In this document: in pieces, positions 25,869-35,007 of the stretch | Layout of the letters: each line of letters begins with the position of its first letter | How positions within the stretch are numbered: the stretch's first letter is position 1 | Assembly (NCBI RefSeq): GCF_002286815.1 | Contig: NZ_MUNM01000078.1 | Location: 236,603-300,602 of the forward strand | Direction: 5' to 3' | DNA: 64,000 nt | Source of the DNA: Pseudomonas sp. PICF141 | GTDB taxonomy: Bacteria > Pseudomonadota > Gammaproteobacteria > Pseudomonadales > Pseudomonadaceae | Notes under the pieces: generated by a model | Databases searched by the model: none | The model's input: only the letters and a program-made list of their open reading frames with translations | Told to the model about the DNA's origin: nothing | Made by a program: the position numbers and the translations under genes

Positions 25869-26756
25869 TTACAGGGGCGTTGGCGGGCTTCGGTGTTTCG
25901 GCAGTTCGATCCGCTCGCTTTCCCCTGGCACTGTCGGCCAGTCCCCGGCCGCCCAACGCCGACGTGCTTCATCGATCAATGCCGGATCACTGGCCACGAA
26001 ATTCCAGTTGATCCGCCGTGGCCCATCCAGCGGCGCACCGCCAAACAGCACGGCATGGCAGTCGCTTTCAGCGAACAGTGCCATCTCTTCACCGGCCGGC
26101 AATACCACCAGCGAGTGAGGTTCAATCAGCTCGCCATCCAGTTGCGCCTCGCCGCTCAACACATACAGTGCCCGTTCTTCATGCTCGGTGGGAATCAGCA
26201 ATGTGGTTGCCGTTTGCAGGTTCAATTCGGCATACAGCGTAGGAGAAAGCACTGGGACGGGCGATTCCAGGCAAAAGCCTGACCCGGCGATCATCCGAAT
26301 CTTCACGCCCAAATTATCGCTGACGGGCAGCGTAGCAGCCGGATGGTGGCTGTAATGTCCCGGACCGTGTTCATGATCCTGGGGCGACGCCAGCCATATC
26401 TGCAAGCCGTGCATCGTAAAGCCGCTTTCCTTCAATGCTTCGGGCGTGCGTTCGACGTGGGCGATTGCACTGCCGGCGATCATCCAGCTGACATCACCGG
26501 CATTTACCACCTGATCGGAGCCAAGACTGTCCTTGTGCTGGATTTGCCCTTCGAACAGGTAGGTGAGGGTGGACAGGCCAATGTGCGGGTGCTGACGGAT
26601 ATTCATGCCTTTACCCGCCGGGTAACGGGTTTCGAGCATGTGGTCGAAAAACACGAAAGGTCCGACGTTGCGGCATTTGGCTGACGGCAACGGGCGAAGA
26701 ATCGGCTGGCCTTCGACATCTTCGGCGCGAGGGCGTATCACGAGTGGCGTGTTCAT
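25869..26756 (-). CDS. Pirin family protein
   Basis: A 295-residue bicupin of the pirin family. The metal-binding histidines appear in NIRQHPHIGLSTLTYLFEG and in the downstream AHVERT / SGFTMHGLQIWL region. A C-terminal cupin domain (ALYVLSGEAQLDG) follows. Some bacterial pirins are quercetin dioxygenases and others bind regulatory partners, so the activity here is open. It may be co-transcribed with the upstream osmC-like gene, 61 bp away on the same strand. Confidence 0.88.
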   Translation of the reverse strand: MNTPLVIRPRAEDVEGQPILRPLPSAKCRNVGPFVFFDHMLETRYPAGKGMNIRQHPHIGLSTLTYLFEGQIQHKDSLGSDQVVNAGDVSWMIAGSAIAHVERTPEALKESGFTMHGLQIWLASPQDHEHGPGHYSHHPAATLPVSDNLGVKIRMIAGSGFCLESPVPVLSPTLYAELNLQTATTLLIPTEHEERALYVLSGEAQLDGELIEPHSLVVLPAGEEMALFAESDCHAVLFGGAPLDGPRRINWNFVASDPALIDEARRRWAAGDWPTVPGESERIELPKHRSPPTPL

Positions 26757-26817
26757 GGTGCATTCCAGGCTGAGCGGGTGACGCACGGAGCATAACCCGC
26801 TTGCGTAGCCCTTGCCG

Positions 26818-27234
26818 CTATTGGCTGAACGCACCTTCGGACAGATGGGTTTCGATGCTGACTTCGGAGGTGGTCATCAGCTTATGTACCGGGCAGCGGT
26901 CAGCCACGCGATGCAGTTCGTCGCGCTGGGCATCGGTGAGCACGCCTTTTAGCGTGAGTTCGACGTGCAAGGCGTATTTGCCTTTCTGCTCTTCACTGTT
27001 GTCGCGCTTGACCTCAACCTCGACGCCCGTCAGCGGGATGTTCTTTTTCCTGGCGTAGATTTTCAGCGTCAGGGCCTTACAGGCACCGAGGGCTGCATCG
27101 AAGTAGTCGTGGGGTTCAGGCGCGGAGCCTTCGCCGCCAGAGGTTTTCGGCACGTCGGCAAAGAGTTCGTGGTCATCGATCTGGACGCTGTGACGAAAAC
27201 CTTCGGCGGAGACGGTATTGACGGTAACAGTCAT
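26818..27234 (-). CDS. OsmC/Ohr family thiol peroxidase-like protein
   Basis: A 138-residue OsmC-like protein starting MTVTVNTVSAEG, preceded by a GAGG ribosome site. The family cysteine pair is present: LGACKALTLKIYARKK and RCPVHKLM. Such proteins reduce organic hydroperoxides using a dithiol cofactor. It belongs to the general OsmC/YhfA branch rather than clear Ohr. Its placement with pirin suggests a small stress-response pair. Confidence 0.85.
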   Translation of the reverse strand: MTVTVNTVSAEGFRHSVQIDDHELFADVPKTSGGEGSAPEPHDYFDAALGACKALTLKIYARKKNIPLTGVEVEVKRDNSEEQKGKYALHVELTLKGVLTDAQRDELHRVADRCPVHKLMTTSEVSIETHLSEGAFSQ

Positions 27235-27370
27235 AAGAAACCTCGCAGACAATGGGAAAAGTCATTCGATCAAAAAAGACCCTGAAGTTATAGAGCATCC
27301 CTTCAAATTCGCGTTCCACTTTCTTGCCTGGCGATCCTGCCTGGTGTTGTCGCGAAGTGACCACAATCCC

Positions 27371-27490
27371 GTGGCGAGGGGGCTCGCCCCCGTTCGGCTG
27401 CGAAGCAGTCGTAAATCCGGACAACTCAATCTGTCTGAAAAGGTACAGGGGGCCGCTTTGCGACCCAACGGGGGCAAGCCCCCTCGCCAC
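27371..27490. repeat. REPIN (GTGGCGAGGGGGC type)
   Basis: Inverted arms GTGGCGAGGGGGCTCGCCCCCGTT and AACGGGGGCAAGCCCCCTCGCCAC enclose an internal CGGACAACTCAATCTGTCTG spacer. It fills most of the 357-bp gap between the OsmC-like and DUF3859 genes. A fourth REP family in the window. Confidence 0.85.
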
Positions 27491-27529
27491 AGGCAAGCCC
27501 CTCCCCACGGGATTGTGCTGAACCCAAGG

Positions 27530-27558
27530 TTGTCATCGTCCTGTCACCCCGGCGTCAT
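27530..27558 (+). promoter_or_regulatory. Candidate Pho box upstream of the DUF3859 gene
   Basis: Three 7-mers repeat with an exact 11-bp period: TTGTCAT, CTGTCAC and GCGTCAT. This fits the PhoB consensus (CTGTCAT-N4-CTGTCAY). The site ends 34 bp before the ATG, and CATACC at 27556-27561 could be the -10. Confidence 0.55.
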
Positions 27559-27591
27559 ACCCTCGCGCTCATCTCAATCAAGGAGCGCACT

Positions 27592-28056
27592 ATGCACCTC
27601 ACCCGCTTAATCGCCCTGGCCACAATGATGTTCATCAGTGGCCTGGCCAATGCCGAAGTCCGCGTCGAAGGCCCGGTGGAATACGGCGTGTTCGCTGGCC
27701 CGAAAGCCGAACTGCAATCGGGCGAGCGAGTGTTGCGTCGCAGCAATGAACAGATCCGGCAGACCGAAATCGTTCCCGCCAAACTCGGCACCAAATTCGG
27801 TATGCGTTACCAGTTGGCTGGCAAGGTCGCCGAAGACCAGCCGTTGACCTTGCTCTATTTCACCCCGGGCATCCGAACTCCGGATGGCGTGCGTCACGAC
27901 AAACTGGAAGTCACTCAAAAACTGGTGCCCGGTGCTCCCCAAGACGTGATGGCCTTCGAGTTCACCGAAAGCCACGAAGTCGTTCCCGGCGAGTGGCGGT
28001 TCATGGTGTTCCAGGGCGATCGTCTGCTGGCCCAGCAGCGTTTTACCGTGCGCTGA
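27592..28056 (+). CDS. DUF3859 periplasmic protein
   Basis: A 154-residue exported protein with a Sec signal peptide (residues 1-21, ending ANA before EV). The mature part is mostly beta-strand, with a conserved EYGVF segment near its start and a GEWRFMVFQGDRLLAQQRF ending typical of DUF3859. Function unknown. It has a strong AAGGAG ribosome site and a Pho-box-like array just upstream, so phosphate control is possible. Confidence 0.75.
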   Translation: MHLTRLIALATMMFISGLANAEVRVEGPVEYGVFAGPKAELQSGERVLRRSNEQIRQTEIVPAKLGTKFGMRYQLAGKVAEDQPLTLLYFTPGIRTPDGVRHDKLEVTQKLVPGAPQDVMAFEFTESHEVVPGEWRFMVFQGDRLLAQQRFTVR

Positions 28057-28086
28057 TCGTTCTCTCGACCAACCAAACGCCAGACG

Positions 28087-28115
28087 AAAAAAAGCCCCGC
28101 GTTTGCGGGGCTTTC
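28087..28115. terminator. Terminator between convergent DUF3859 and DUF3108 genes
   Basis: AAAGCCCCGC-GTTT-GCGGGGCTTT, with an A-run on the left for the minus-strand gene and TTTC on the right. It probably works in both directions, more strongly leftward. Confidence 0.85.
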
Positions 28116-28128
28116 ATGTGGGTGCGGA

Positions 28129-28842
28129 TCAGCTGCCTTTGACCGGCTTGCCATTGACCGTGCCGTCGAGGAGCATGATGTTGTACTCCTTGCCATCGGT
28201 TTCGACCTGTTGCAGACGGACCAGCAGGTAATCCCAATCCTTGGCGAACCACAGCACCGTGATGCGCTTGCTTTGGGTCGGGTCGCGCACTCGCTCGACT
28301 TTGATCGCATCGATCTGGCCGGCCTTGGTGTCGACTTTTTCCGAACCCAGCACGCGGAAGTCATAGGTATCGACTTCGCCGTCATCGACGACCTGATAGC
28401 TCATGCTTTTCTTGCCGGCGGCCACATCATGCTGCAGCGCCAGTTGATAGGTGGACTTGTCGACCATGCCGCGATTGAGCGGCAGCTTGACGGCGTCACC
28501 GCGATCGGTGCCGGTGACCATCTTGTTGGTCCAGTCGAAGTCCAGATCGACCTTCTTGGCTTTGCCCAGGCCGCCACGTTCGAAGCGGTAGGACTGCGGC
28601 AGCAGAGCGTCCTTGTCCAGGGTCAGGGTGCTTTCTTCGGTCAGGCTGGCGATCATCATCGACGCCTTGAAGCTGAGTGTCCAGACACCGTTGGCGCCCT
28701 TGGTCAGGCTGCGCTCGGCGGTGCCGCTCATGGGCAGTTGCTTCCAGTCGGCGGTGTAGCTGGCGGAGAAGGGTTGAAGGTCTGCGGCCTGCGCAAACGG
28801 CAGGGCGAGCAGAGCGCAAGCGAAGAGCAGGGCGCGACGCAT
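28129..28842 (-). CDS. DUF3108 family periplasmic protein
   Basis: A 237-residue exported protein with a clear signal peptide (residues 1-19, ending AQA before AD). The body is beta-rich (PFSASYTADWKQLPMSGTAERSL at the start), as in the DUF3108 family. Function is unknown. It lies 8 bp downstream of purN on the same strand and is probably co-transcribed with purM-purN, an association conserved in Pseudomonas without an evident metabolic reason. Confidence 0.8.
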   Translation of the reverse strand: MRRALLFACALLALPFAQAADLQPFSASYTADWKQLPMSGTAERSLTKGANGVWTLSFKASMMIASLTEESTLTLDKDALLPQSYRFERGGLGKAKKVDLDFDWTNKMVTGTDRGDAVKLPLNRGMVDKSTYQLALQHDVAAGKKSMSYQVVDDGEVDTYDFRVLGSEKVDTKAGQIDAIKVERVRDPTQSKRITVLWFAKDWDYLLVRLQQVETDGKEYNIMLLDGTVNGKPVKGS

Positions 28843-28850
28843 AAAATCTC

Positions 28851-29513
28851 CTAGGTTCGAATCAAGTGGCCGCTGGCCGCGAGTAACTGTCCGTCCAGTA
28901 AAGCACCTTGTTCACCCAGTGATAAACGACCTTCGGCAAACCAGCGTACGGCCATCGGGTAGATCAGGTGTTCCTGGGTATGGACTCGCTGCGCCAGACT
29001 CTGCGGCGAATCGTGCAACTCTACCGGTATTACTGCCTGTACGACCAGTGGTCCGCCATCGAGTTCCTCGGTGACGAAGTGCACCGAACAGCCATGTTCA
29101 GTGTCGCCGGCCTCCAGCGCGCGCTGATGGGTGTGTAACCCTTTGTATTTTGGCAGCAGCGAGGGGTGGATATTGAGCAGGCGACCCTGATAGTGGCGCA
29201 CGAAACCAGCGCTTAGAATGCGCATGAAACCGGCCAGTACCACGAGTTTGGGATTGAAGGCGTCGATCAGTTCGATCAGCGCGGCATCGAAGGCCTCGCG
29301 ACCTTCGAAAGCCTTGTGATCCAGGGTGCGGGTATCGATACCCGCGTCCCTGGCGCGTTGCAGGCCGTAGGCGTCGGCGCGGTTGGAGATCACCGCAGCG
29401 ATGCGAACCGGGCTGTCGCCGGTCCGCGTGCTGTCGATCAAGGCCTGCAAGTTACTGCCAGTGCCGGACAACAGCACCACCACATCACAGGTGTGGGACA
29501 TCCGCTCTTGCAT
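28851..29513 (-). CDS. purN: Phosphoribosylglycinamide formyltransferase 1
   Basis: A 220-residue enzyme transferring a formyl group from 10-formyl-THF to GAR, the third step of purine synthesis. GTGSNLQALID near the start binds the phosphoribosyl group. The catalytic Asn/His are in LLNIHPSLLPKYKG, and the Asp is in the EELDGGP segment. The ATG at 29513 overlaps the purM stop (TGATG). A second ATG at 29501 gives a protein closer to the usual start (MSHTCDVVVLLSG), so the true start is one of these two. Confidence 0.95.
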   Translation of the reverse strand: MQERMSHTCDVVVLLSGTGSNLQALIDSTRTGDSPVRIAAVISNRADAYGLQRARDAGIDTRTLDHKAFEGREAFDAALIELIDAFNPKLVVLAGFMRILSAGFVRHYQGRLLNIHPSLLPKYKGLHTHQRALEAGDTEHGCSVHFVTEELDGGPLVVQAVIPVELHDSPQSLAQRVHTQEHLIYPMAVRWFAEGRLSLGEQGALLDGQLLAASGHLIRT

Positions 29514-30571
29514 CAGTGTGCCTTGAGGTTTTTCAGTTCGACCTGGGCCGCGCCTTCGGCAGCGGTGGCGATCTGACCGATGACCCATGGTTGCTCGCCG
29601 GCTTCACGCAATACGTTCAACGCGGTTTCAACATGCTCTTGCGCAACGCAGATAACCATGCCGACGCCGCAGTTCAGCACGCGGTGCATTTCGTTCTCGT
29701 CGACGTTGCCTTTCTCTTGCAGCCAGTCGAACACGGCAGGGCGGGTCCAGCTTGCAACGTCAACTACCGCTTGGGCGCCTTTTGGCAGAACGCGCGGGAT
29801 GTTGTCCAGCAGGCCACCACCGGTGATGTGGGCCATGGCTTTGACGGCGCCGGTTTCTTTGATCAGCTTGAGCAGCGGCTTCACGTAGATGCGGGTCGGG
29901 GCCATCAGCAGGTCGGTCAGCGGTTTGCCATCCAGCTGGATGTTTTCGATGTCTGCACCGGACACTTCGATGATCTTGCGGATCAGCGAGTAGCCGTTGG
30001 AGTGCGGACCGGAAGACGGCAGGGCGAGCAGGGCATCGCCAGCAGCGACTTTGGAACCGTCGATGATTTCGGATTTTTCCACGACGCCGACGCAGAAGCC
30101 GGCCAGGTCGTAGTCTTCACCTTCGTACATGCCAGGCATTTCCGCGGTTTCGCCGCCGACCAGGGAGCAACCCGACAGTTCACAGCCAGCGCCGATGCCG
30201 GTTACAACCTGAGCGGCGGTGTCGACGTTCAGTTTGCCGGTGGCATAGTAATCGAGGAAGAACAGCGGCTCGGCGCCGCAGACCACTAGATCGTTCACGC
30301 ACATGGCAACCAGGTCGATGCCGATGCTGTCGTGTTTGTTCAGGTTCAGCGCCAGGCGCAGCTTGGTGCCGACGCCGTCAGTGCCCGAAACCAGTACCGG
30401 TTGCTTGTAGCCGGCCGGGATTTCGCAGAGGGCGCCGAAACCGCCCAGGCCGCCCATGACTTCCGGGCGCGCAGTGCGCTTGGCGACGCTCTTGATGCGT
30501 TCGACCAATGCTTCACCGGCGTCGATGTCTACACCGGCGTCCTTGTAGCTCAGGGAGGGTTGCTTGCTCAT
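29513..30571 (-). CDS. purM: Phosphoribosylformylglycinamidine cyclo-ligase
   Basis: A 352-residue AIR synthetase starting MSKQPSLSYKDAGVDIDAG, the conserved beginning of PurM. VSGTDGVGTKLRLA and LVGGETAEMPGMY form the ATP-binding region of the PurM/PurL superfamily. It closes the imidazole ring to AIR, two steps after PurN, and is coupled to purN by a TGATG overlap. Confidence 0.96.
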   Translation of the reverse strand: MSKQPSLSYKDAGVDIDAGEALVERIKSVAKRTARPEVMGGLGGFGALCEIPAGYKQPVLVSGTDGVGTKLRLALNLNKHDSIGIDLVAMCVNDLVVCGAEPLFFLDYYATGKLNVDTAAQVVTGIGAGCELSGCSLVGGETAEMPGMYEGEDYDLAGFCVGVVEKSEIIDGSKVAAGDALLALPSSGPHSNGYSLIRKIIEVSGADIENIQLDGKPLTDLLMAPTRIYVKPLLKLIKETGAVKAMAHITGGGLLDNIPRVLPKGAQAVVDVASWTRPAVFDWLQEKGNVDENEMHRVLNCGVGMVICVAQEHVETALNVLREAGEQPWVIGQIATAAEGAAQVELKNLKAH

Positions 30572-30961
30572 GATCCAGGCCTTTAGGGGGGATTCAGGGG
30601 TAACGACCGAGTCCAGTGGGGCCACTGAAGCTGGCGAAGGGCAATTGCCGTACGCGAATTTCAGGGCGCCCGGCTGTTGCCGGTCTGCGAAGGCGCGCGA
30701 TTTTATCAGGCTTGAGGGGCAGCGGCCATCCTCGTGCCGACGGGCAGGGGCATATCGCGTTAAAAAAACCCATATTGCCCGTGTTGGTGGCGTCACGGAT
30801 GGCTGTATAAGGTATCGACGCTAACCGTCTATCGTTATGACAGTGCGAAAACTTACCGGGGTCGGGTGAATGTTTTGCTTGAGCCTGTGGTCAACAGACC
30901 CTTGGTTCAATCATCTTCACGCGGTCTGTTTCCAGCCGCTCTTGTCGTCAGGAATCTTTTT
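30572..30961. other. Divergent control region between purM and the DUF2066 gene
   Basis: A 390-bp gap. A rightward promoter is plausible at 30784-30811 (TTGGTG, 16 bp, TATAAG), giving a leader of about 145 nt for the DUF2066 gene. The purM promoter must lie in the left half, but I see no clear hexamers. No hairpin-terminator, repeat or small gene is apparent. Confidence 0.45.
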
Positions 30962-32020
30962 ATGCGTTTTCTTAAATTCTTGTTCGTGGGCTGTTTGACC
31001 ATGGTCAGCCTGACCGGTCATGCCGAAACCGTCAAAGGCCTCTATCAAGTGCGCGAGCCTGTCAGTAGCCAGACGCCGCAGGAGCGCGATGAGGCGACTC
31101 AGCGGGCGCTGGATACGTTGGTGTTACGCCTGACCGGCGACCCCAAGGCGGCGCAGAGCCCGGGGCTGGCGACCGTGCGTAAAGATCCTCAGCAGATCAT
31201 CAGTCAGTTCGGATATGACGCCGGCCCACCTCAAGTGCTGAAAGTCGATTTCGACCCGGCCACCACTGAACAGGCCTTGCGGCGTGCCGGGTTGGCCGTG
31301 TGGGGGGCGAACCGGCCGTCGATTCTCGGTTGGTGGCTGAATGATTCCGCCGAAGGTTCGAACCTGGTCGGCGATGGCCAGGCCAGTGCCACGCCACTGC
31401 TTCGAGCAGCGCAACATCGTGGGCTGCCGCTGCGTTTGCCGCTGGCGGACCTGGATGAGCAGATTGTCGCCACTGCACCGAATCTGGAAAGTGCAGATCC
31501 GGCATCGCTGCGGGACGCATCCGACCGCTACAATGCCGACGCCTTGCTGGCGGTGCATGCCCGTGAAGAAGGTGGCCAATGGCAAGCCAAGTGGCGTTTG
31601 TGGTTGGGCGATCAGAAAGAAGCCGGTAGCGCGCAGGGCGCCGATACAGCCGCGCTGGCCGATGCGGTGATGCTGGCGGTCAGCCAACGCCTGGCGCCGC
31701 GTTTTGCCGCCAAACCGGGTGCTTCCAGCGAGCAGTTGCTGGAAGTGCAGGGGATGAGCCTGGAGCGTTATGCGGCGCTCGGGCGATTGCTGGAACCTTT
31801 TGGCGCACGCTTGCAAAGCGTTGATGGCGATCGCGTGCTTTATCGGGTCAACGGCAGTCCCGATCAGCTGCGGGCGCAGTTGTCCTTGGGCAGGTTGCAG
31901 GAAATCCCGGCCGGTGAGGCGCCGGCTCCGACCGTGCCGGTTCAGCCTGTTGCAGCGGGCTCGGCACCGGCCGTAGCGCCAACTGCGGCACCGACGCCGC
32001 AGTTACGTTTTCGCTGGTAG
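30962..32020 (+). CDS. DUF2066 domain-containing exported protein
   Basis: A 352-residue protein with a signal peptide (residues 1-21, ending GHA before ET). The DUF2066 domain covers about residues 22-230 and begins VKGLYQVREPVSSQTPQER. A Pro/Ala-rich tail (about 315-345) follows and the protein ends LRFRW. Function unknown. It sits between purM and a PerM-like gene next to hda, a conserved gamma-proteobacterial neighbourhood. The ATG at 30962 is placed directly before the signal peptide. Confidence 0.8.
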   Translation: MRFLKFLFVGCLTMVSLTGHAETVKGLYQVREPVSSQTPQERDEATQRALDTLVLRLTGDPKAAQSPGLATVRKDPQQIISQFGYDAGPPQVLKVDFDPATTEQALRRAGLAVWGANRPSILGWWLNDSAEGSNLVGDGQASATPLLRAAQHRGLPLRLPLADLDEQIVATAPNLESADPASLRDASDRYNADALLAVHAREEGGQWQAKWRLWLGDQKEAGSAQGADTAALADAVMLAVSQRLAPRFAAKPGASSEQLLEVQGMSLERYAALGRLLEPFGARLQSVDGDRVLYRVNGSPDQLRAQLSLGRLQEIPAGEAPAPTVPVQPVAAGSAPAVAPTAAPTPQLRFRW

Positions 32021-32050
32021 TTTTCCTTTATATAGAAGCAGGAGTGGTGC

Positions 32051-33124
32051 ATGGCCGATACACGGCGTTGGTTCTGGCTCGGTGGGGTGGTCCTGCTTTG
32101 CGTGTTTGTTTACCTGTTGCACCCGATCCTGACGCCTTTCCTGGTGGCGCTGTTGTTGGCGTATCTGTTCGACCCGCTGGTGGATCGGCTGGAAAAGCAT
32201 GGGCTTTCGCGGACCTGGGGCGTGGTGGCGGTGTTTGCCTTGTTCACATTGCTCGTTACCGCGTTGTTGTTGGTGCTGGTACCGATGCTCGCCAAACAGC
32301 TGTTTCGCTTGTATGAGCTGACGCCGCAAATGCTCGACTGGTTGCAGCACACTGCCGTGCCGTGGGCGCAATCGAAGATGGGGTTGTCGGACGGCTTCTG
32401 GAAATTCGACAAGCTCAAGGCGGCATTCAGCGAGCACATGGGCCAGACCACCGATGTGGTCGGCGTGGTGCTGAGTCAGGCGACGGCTTCAGGTCTTGCG
32501 CTGATTGGCCTGCTGGCCAATCTGGTGCTGATTCCGGTGGTGAGTTTTTATCTGCTGCGCGACTGGGACCTGATGATGGCCAAGGTCCGCAGCCTGCTGC
32601 CCCGTGATCGTGAAGAGCGCGTCATGTCTTTGACGGGAGAGTGCCATGAAGTGCTAGGGGCTTTCGTGCGCGGGCAGTTGCTGGTGATGCTGGCGCTGGG
32701 TGTGATTTACGCCGCAGGCTTGATGATCGTCGGGTTGGAACTGGGGCTGTTGATCGGGCTGATTGCCGGTCTGGCGGCGATTGTGCCGTACATGGGGTTC
32801 GTCATCGGCATTGGTGCGGCATTGATTGCCGGCCTGTTCCAGTTCGGTGGCGATTTATATCCCTTGATCGGTATTGTCGCGGTATTCATGGTCGGCCAGG
32901 CGCTGGAAGGCATGGTCCTGACACCGTTGCTGGTCGGCGACCGGATCGGCCTGCATCCGGTGGCGGTGATCTTCGCCATCCTGGCTGGCGGCGAGCTGTT
33001 TGGTTTTACCGGTGTGTTGCTGGCATTGCCGGTAGCCGCGGTGATCATGGTCCTCCTGCGTCACGTACATGATTTGTACAAGGATTCGGATATCTACGGT
33101 GGTGTCGACGAATCCGCGCTGTAA
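32051..33124 (+). CDS. perM: AI-2E transporter family protein (PerM-like)
   Basis: A 357-residue inner-membrane protein with about eight helices in the AI-2E/UPF0118 arrangement, with a large loop between helices three and four (about 95-160). The conserved segments FDPLVDRLEKHGLSR and VGDRIGLHPVAVIFAILAGGELFG are diagnostic. The family includes exporters of AI-2, auxin or sodium, and the substrate cannot be told here. An AGGAG site precedes the ATG, 30 bp after the DUF2066 stop, so they likely share a transcript. Confidence 0.85.
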   Translation: MADTRRWFWLGGVVLLCVFVYLLHPILTPFLVALLLAYLFDPLVDRLEKHGLSRTWGVVAVFALFTLLVTALLLVLVPMLAKQLFRLYELTPQMLDWLQHTAVPWAQSKMGLSDGFWKFDKLKAAFSEHMGQTTDVVGVVLSQATASGLALIGLLANLVLIPVVSFYLLRDWDLMMAKVRSLLPRDREERVMSLTGECHEVLGAFVRGQLLVMLALGVIYAAGLMIVGLELGLLIGLIAGLAAIVPYMGFVIGIGAALIAGLFQFGGDLYPLIGIVAVFMVGQALEGMVLTPLLVGDRIGLHPVAVIFAILAGGELFGFTGVLLALPVAAVIMVLLRHVHDLYKDSDIYGGVDESAL

Positions 33125-33354
33125 GGGTTTTTGATCGTTCATGGTGGGCAGCCTGGTTTCGTGCCAGGTGTGCCCGTATCCCTCGTGCGGCTGTCACATG
33201 CGCCGCCAAAGAAACTGTCATAAAACCAGTGTGTTATCGCAAACCTTTGATTTTGCTTGTGGTCTGTCGCATTGTGCGGTCAGCCTCACGGGTATAAACT
33301 TCGCAAACTTTACACAGAGGCCACTAACGGTTCCTTGGGAACTGTTCAGTCAGC

Positions 33355-34059
33355 ATGAAACCGATTCAGCTGCCCCTAGGTGTGCGTCTGCGTGATGACG
33401 CTACCTTTATCAATTACTACCCAGGCGCCAATGCCGCTGCACTCGGCTATGTCGAGCGGCTCTGCGAAGCCGACGCCGGCTGGACGGAAAGCCTGATTTA
33501 CCTCTGGGGCAAGGACGGGGTCGGGCGCACGCATTTGTTGCAGGCGGCGTGTCTGCGCTTCGAACAACTGGGGGAGCGGGCGGTGTATCTGCCGTTGGCC
33601 GAATTGCTGGACCGCGGCATCGAAATCCTCGATCACCTTGAACAATACGAACTGGTCTGCCTGGACGATCTGCAGGCAGTCGCCGGCAAGGCGGATTGGG
33701 AAGAGGCGCTGTTCCATCTATTCAATCGCTTGCGTGACAGCGGCCGGCGTCTGTTGATTGCTGCCTCGACGTCCCCGCGTGAATTGCCGGTGAAGCTGGC
33801 GGACCTCAAATCGCGGCTGACCCTGGCACTCATCTTCCAGATGCGCCCACTTTCTGACGAAGACAAATTACGTGCCTTGCAGTTACGCGCATCCCGCCGT
33901 GGCCTGCACCTGACCGATGAAGTCGGGCATTTTATCTTGACCCGTGGTACCCGCAGCATGAGTGCGCTTTTCGAGCTGCTTGAGCGTCTCGATCAGGCTT
34001 CTCTTCAAGCTCAGCGCAAGCTGACAATCCCGTTCCTGAAAGAAACCCTGGGCTGGTAA
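33355..34059 (+). CDS. hda: DnaA regulatory inactivator Hda
   Basis: A 234-residue AAA+ protein related to DnaA domain III. The N-terminal MKPIQLPLGVRL contains the beta-clamp-binding motif (QLPLG). The P-loop reads GKDGVGRTHLL, degenerate compared with DnaA, and LVCLDDLQAV is Walker B. The sensor region LKSRLTLALIFQM and the C-terminal lid follow. Hda, bound to the sliding clamp, stimulates ATP hydrolysis by DnaA after initiation. The 230-bp upstream gap shows no strong element except an AT-rich GGTATAAAC near 33291. Confidence 0.92.
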   Translation: MKPIQLPLGVRLRDDATFINYYPGANAAALGYVERLCEADAGWTESLIYLWGKDGVGRTHLLQAACLRFEQLGERAVYLPLAELLDRGIEILDHLEQYELVCLDDLQAVAGKADWEEALFHLFNRLRDSGRRLLIAASTSPRELPVKLADLKSRLTLALIFQMRPLSDEDKLRALQLRASRRGLHLTDEVGHFILTRGTRSMSALFELLERLDQASLQAQRKLTIPFLKETLGW

Positions 34060-34218
34060 TCACCTGATCAACCCCAGGGTTTACCAGGGTTTCGGCATAT
34101 TCCAGGCGTCAACGAATCCGCTTTCCTGCAAGAGGGCAGGCTGCGCAAAGGTTCAAAACGGGCTTAAGCGCTTAGATGTAAACGAGAAACGGATAAGTCA
34201 CAAAAAGATCGATTGAAT

Positions 34219-34247
34219 TTGCAAATGAGTTTGATAGCGGGCATAGT
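34219..34247 (+). promoter_or_regulatory. Candidate promoter for the first NlpC/P60 gene
   Basis: TTGCAA (34219-34224), 17 bp, CATAGT (34242-34247), with the ATG about 38 bp downstream. The hexamers match the consensus only moderately. Confidence 0.4.
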
Positions 34248-34285
34248 CGCGGCTTCTTTAGAAACTATCAGCCACGGTCGTGCCC

Positions 34286-34924
34286 ATGCTAAAGCGCTTC
34301 GCACCCCTCGTGCCTCTCGCACTCGTCACCCTGTTGTTCGGTTGCGCTGCCCACTCTCCAGTGTCCCAGCAAGAGCCAAAACCTCAGGTTTCAAATTCAG
34401 TTACCGCGCAATCTTCTTCCGTTCTTTTCCAGGAAGAGCTAGCTACCGATAAAGAACTGGCAGACTTCGCCGACGGCAAGTCGTACCAGCTTCCTGTTCT
34501 CGCCGACAGCATCCTCGAACGTGGCATGTCCCTGATCGGTACCCGTTACCGTTTCGGCGGCACCTCTGAAGCCGGTTTCGACTGCAGTGGCTTCATCGGT
34601 TACCTGTTTCGTGAAGAGGCCGGCATGAACCTGCCGCGCTCCACCCGCGAAATGATCAACGTTGACGCTCCTCTGGTTGCTCGCAGCGCCCTCAAGCCCG
34701 GTGACCTGCTGTTCTTCGCCACCAATGGTCGTCGCGGTCGTGTCAGTCACGCCGGGATCTACCTGGGTGACAACCAGTTTATCCACTCCAGCAGCCGCAA
34801 AAGCGGTGGTGTCCGGATTGACAGTCTGGGCGACAGCTACTGGAGCAAAACCTTTATCGAAGCCAAGCGCGCACTCGCGATGGCGCCGACTGCGGCCCCG
34901 GCTATCGTCACGGCACGCAAGTAA
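34286..34924 (+). CDS. NlpC/P60 family lipoprotein peptidase (first copy)
   Basis: A 212-residue lipoprotein. The signal MLKRFAPLVPLALVTLLFGC places the lipidated Cys at position 20. A linker of about 50 residues leads to a C-terminal NlpC/P60 domain. It carries the catalytic Cys in FDCSGFIGY and His in VSHAGIYLGD. It should cut peptide bonds in peptidoglycan stems (gamma-D-Glu-mDAP) from the outer membrane. A GTG two codons upstream is in frame, but the ATG at 34286 gives the better signal peptide. A paralogue follows at 35090. Confidence 0.9.
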   Translation: MLKRFAPLVPLALVTLLFGCAAHSPVSQQEPKPQVSNSVTAQSSSVLFQEELATDKELADFADGKSYQLPVLADSILERGMSLIGTRYRFGGTSEAGFDCSGFIGYLFREEAGMNLPRSTREMINVDAPLVARSALKPGDLLFFATNGRRGRVSHAGIYLGDNQFIHSSSRKSGGVRIDSLGDSYWSKTFIEAKRALAMAPTAAPAIVTARK

Positions 34925-34958
34925 GCGGACAGTTTGTAAGGCGAACTTAAAGTCTTAC

Positions 34959-34986
34959 TTGAAGTTTGCCGCGTAGCCGCTAGAAT
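34959..34986 (+). promoter_or_regulatory. Sigma-70 promoter between the NlpC/P60 genes
   Basis: TTGAAG (34959-34964), a 16-bp spacer and TAGAAT (34981-34986). The start is expected near 34993, so the hairpin at 35008-35041 would lie in the leader of the second NlpC/P60 transcript. Confidence 0.55.
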
Positions 34987-35007
34987 CCTGATCTATTATT
35001 GATGGCA

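Noticed and set aside
33191..33221. CTGTCAC and CTGTCAT upstream of hda considered as a Pho box
   Set aside because: The two 7-mers are 24 bp apart instead of 11, so they do not fit PhoB binding.
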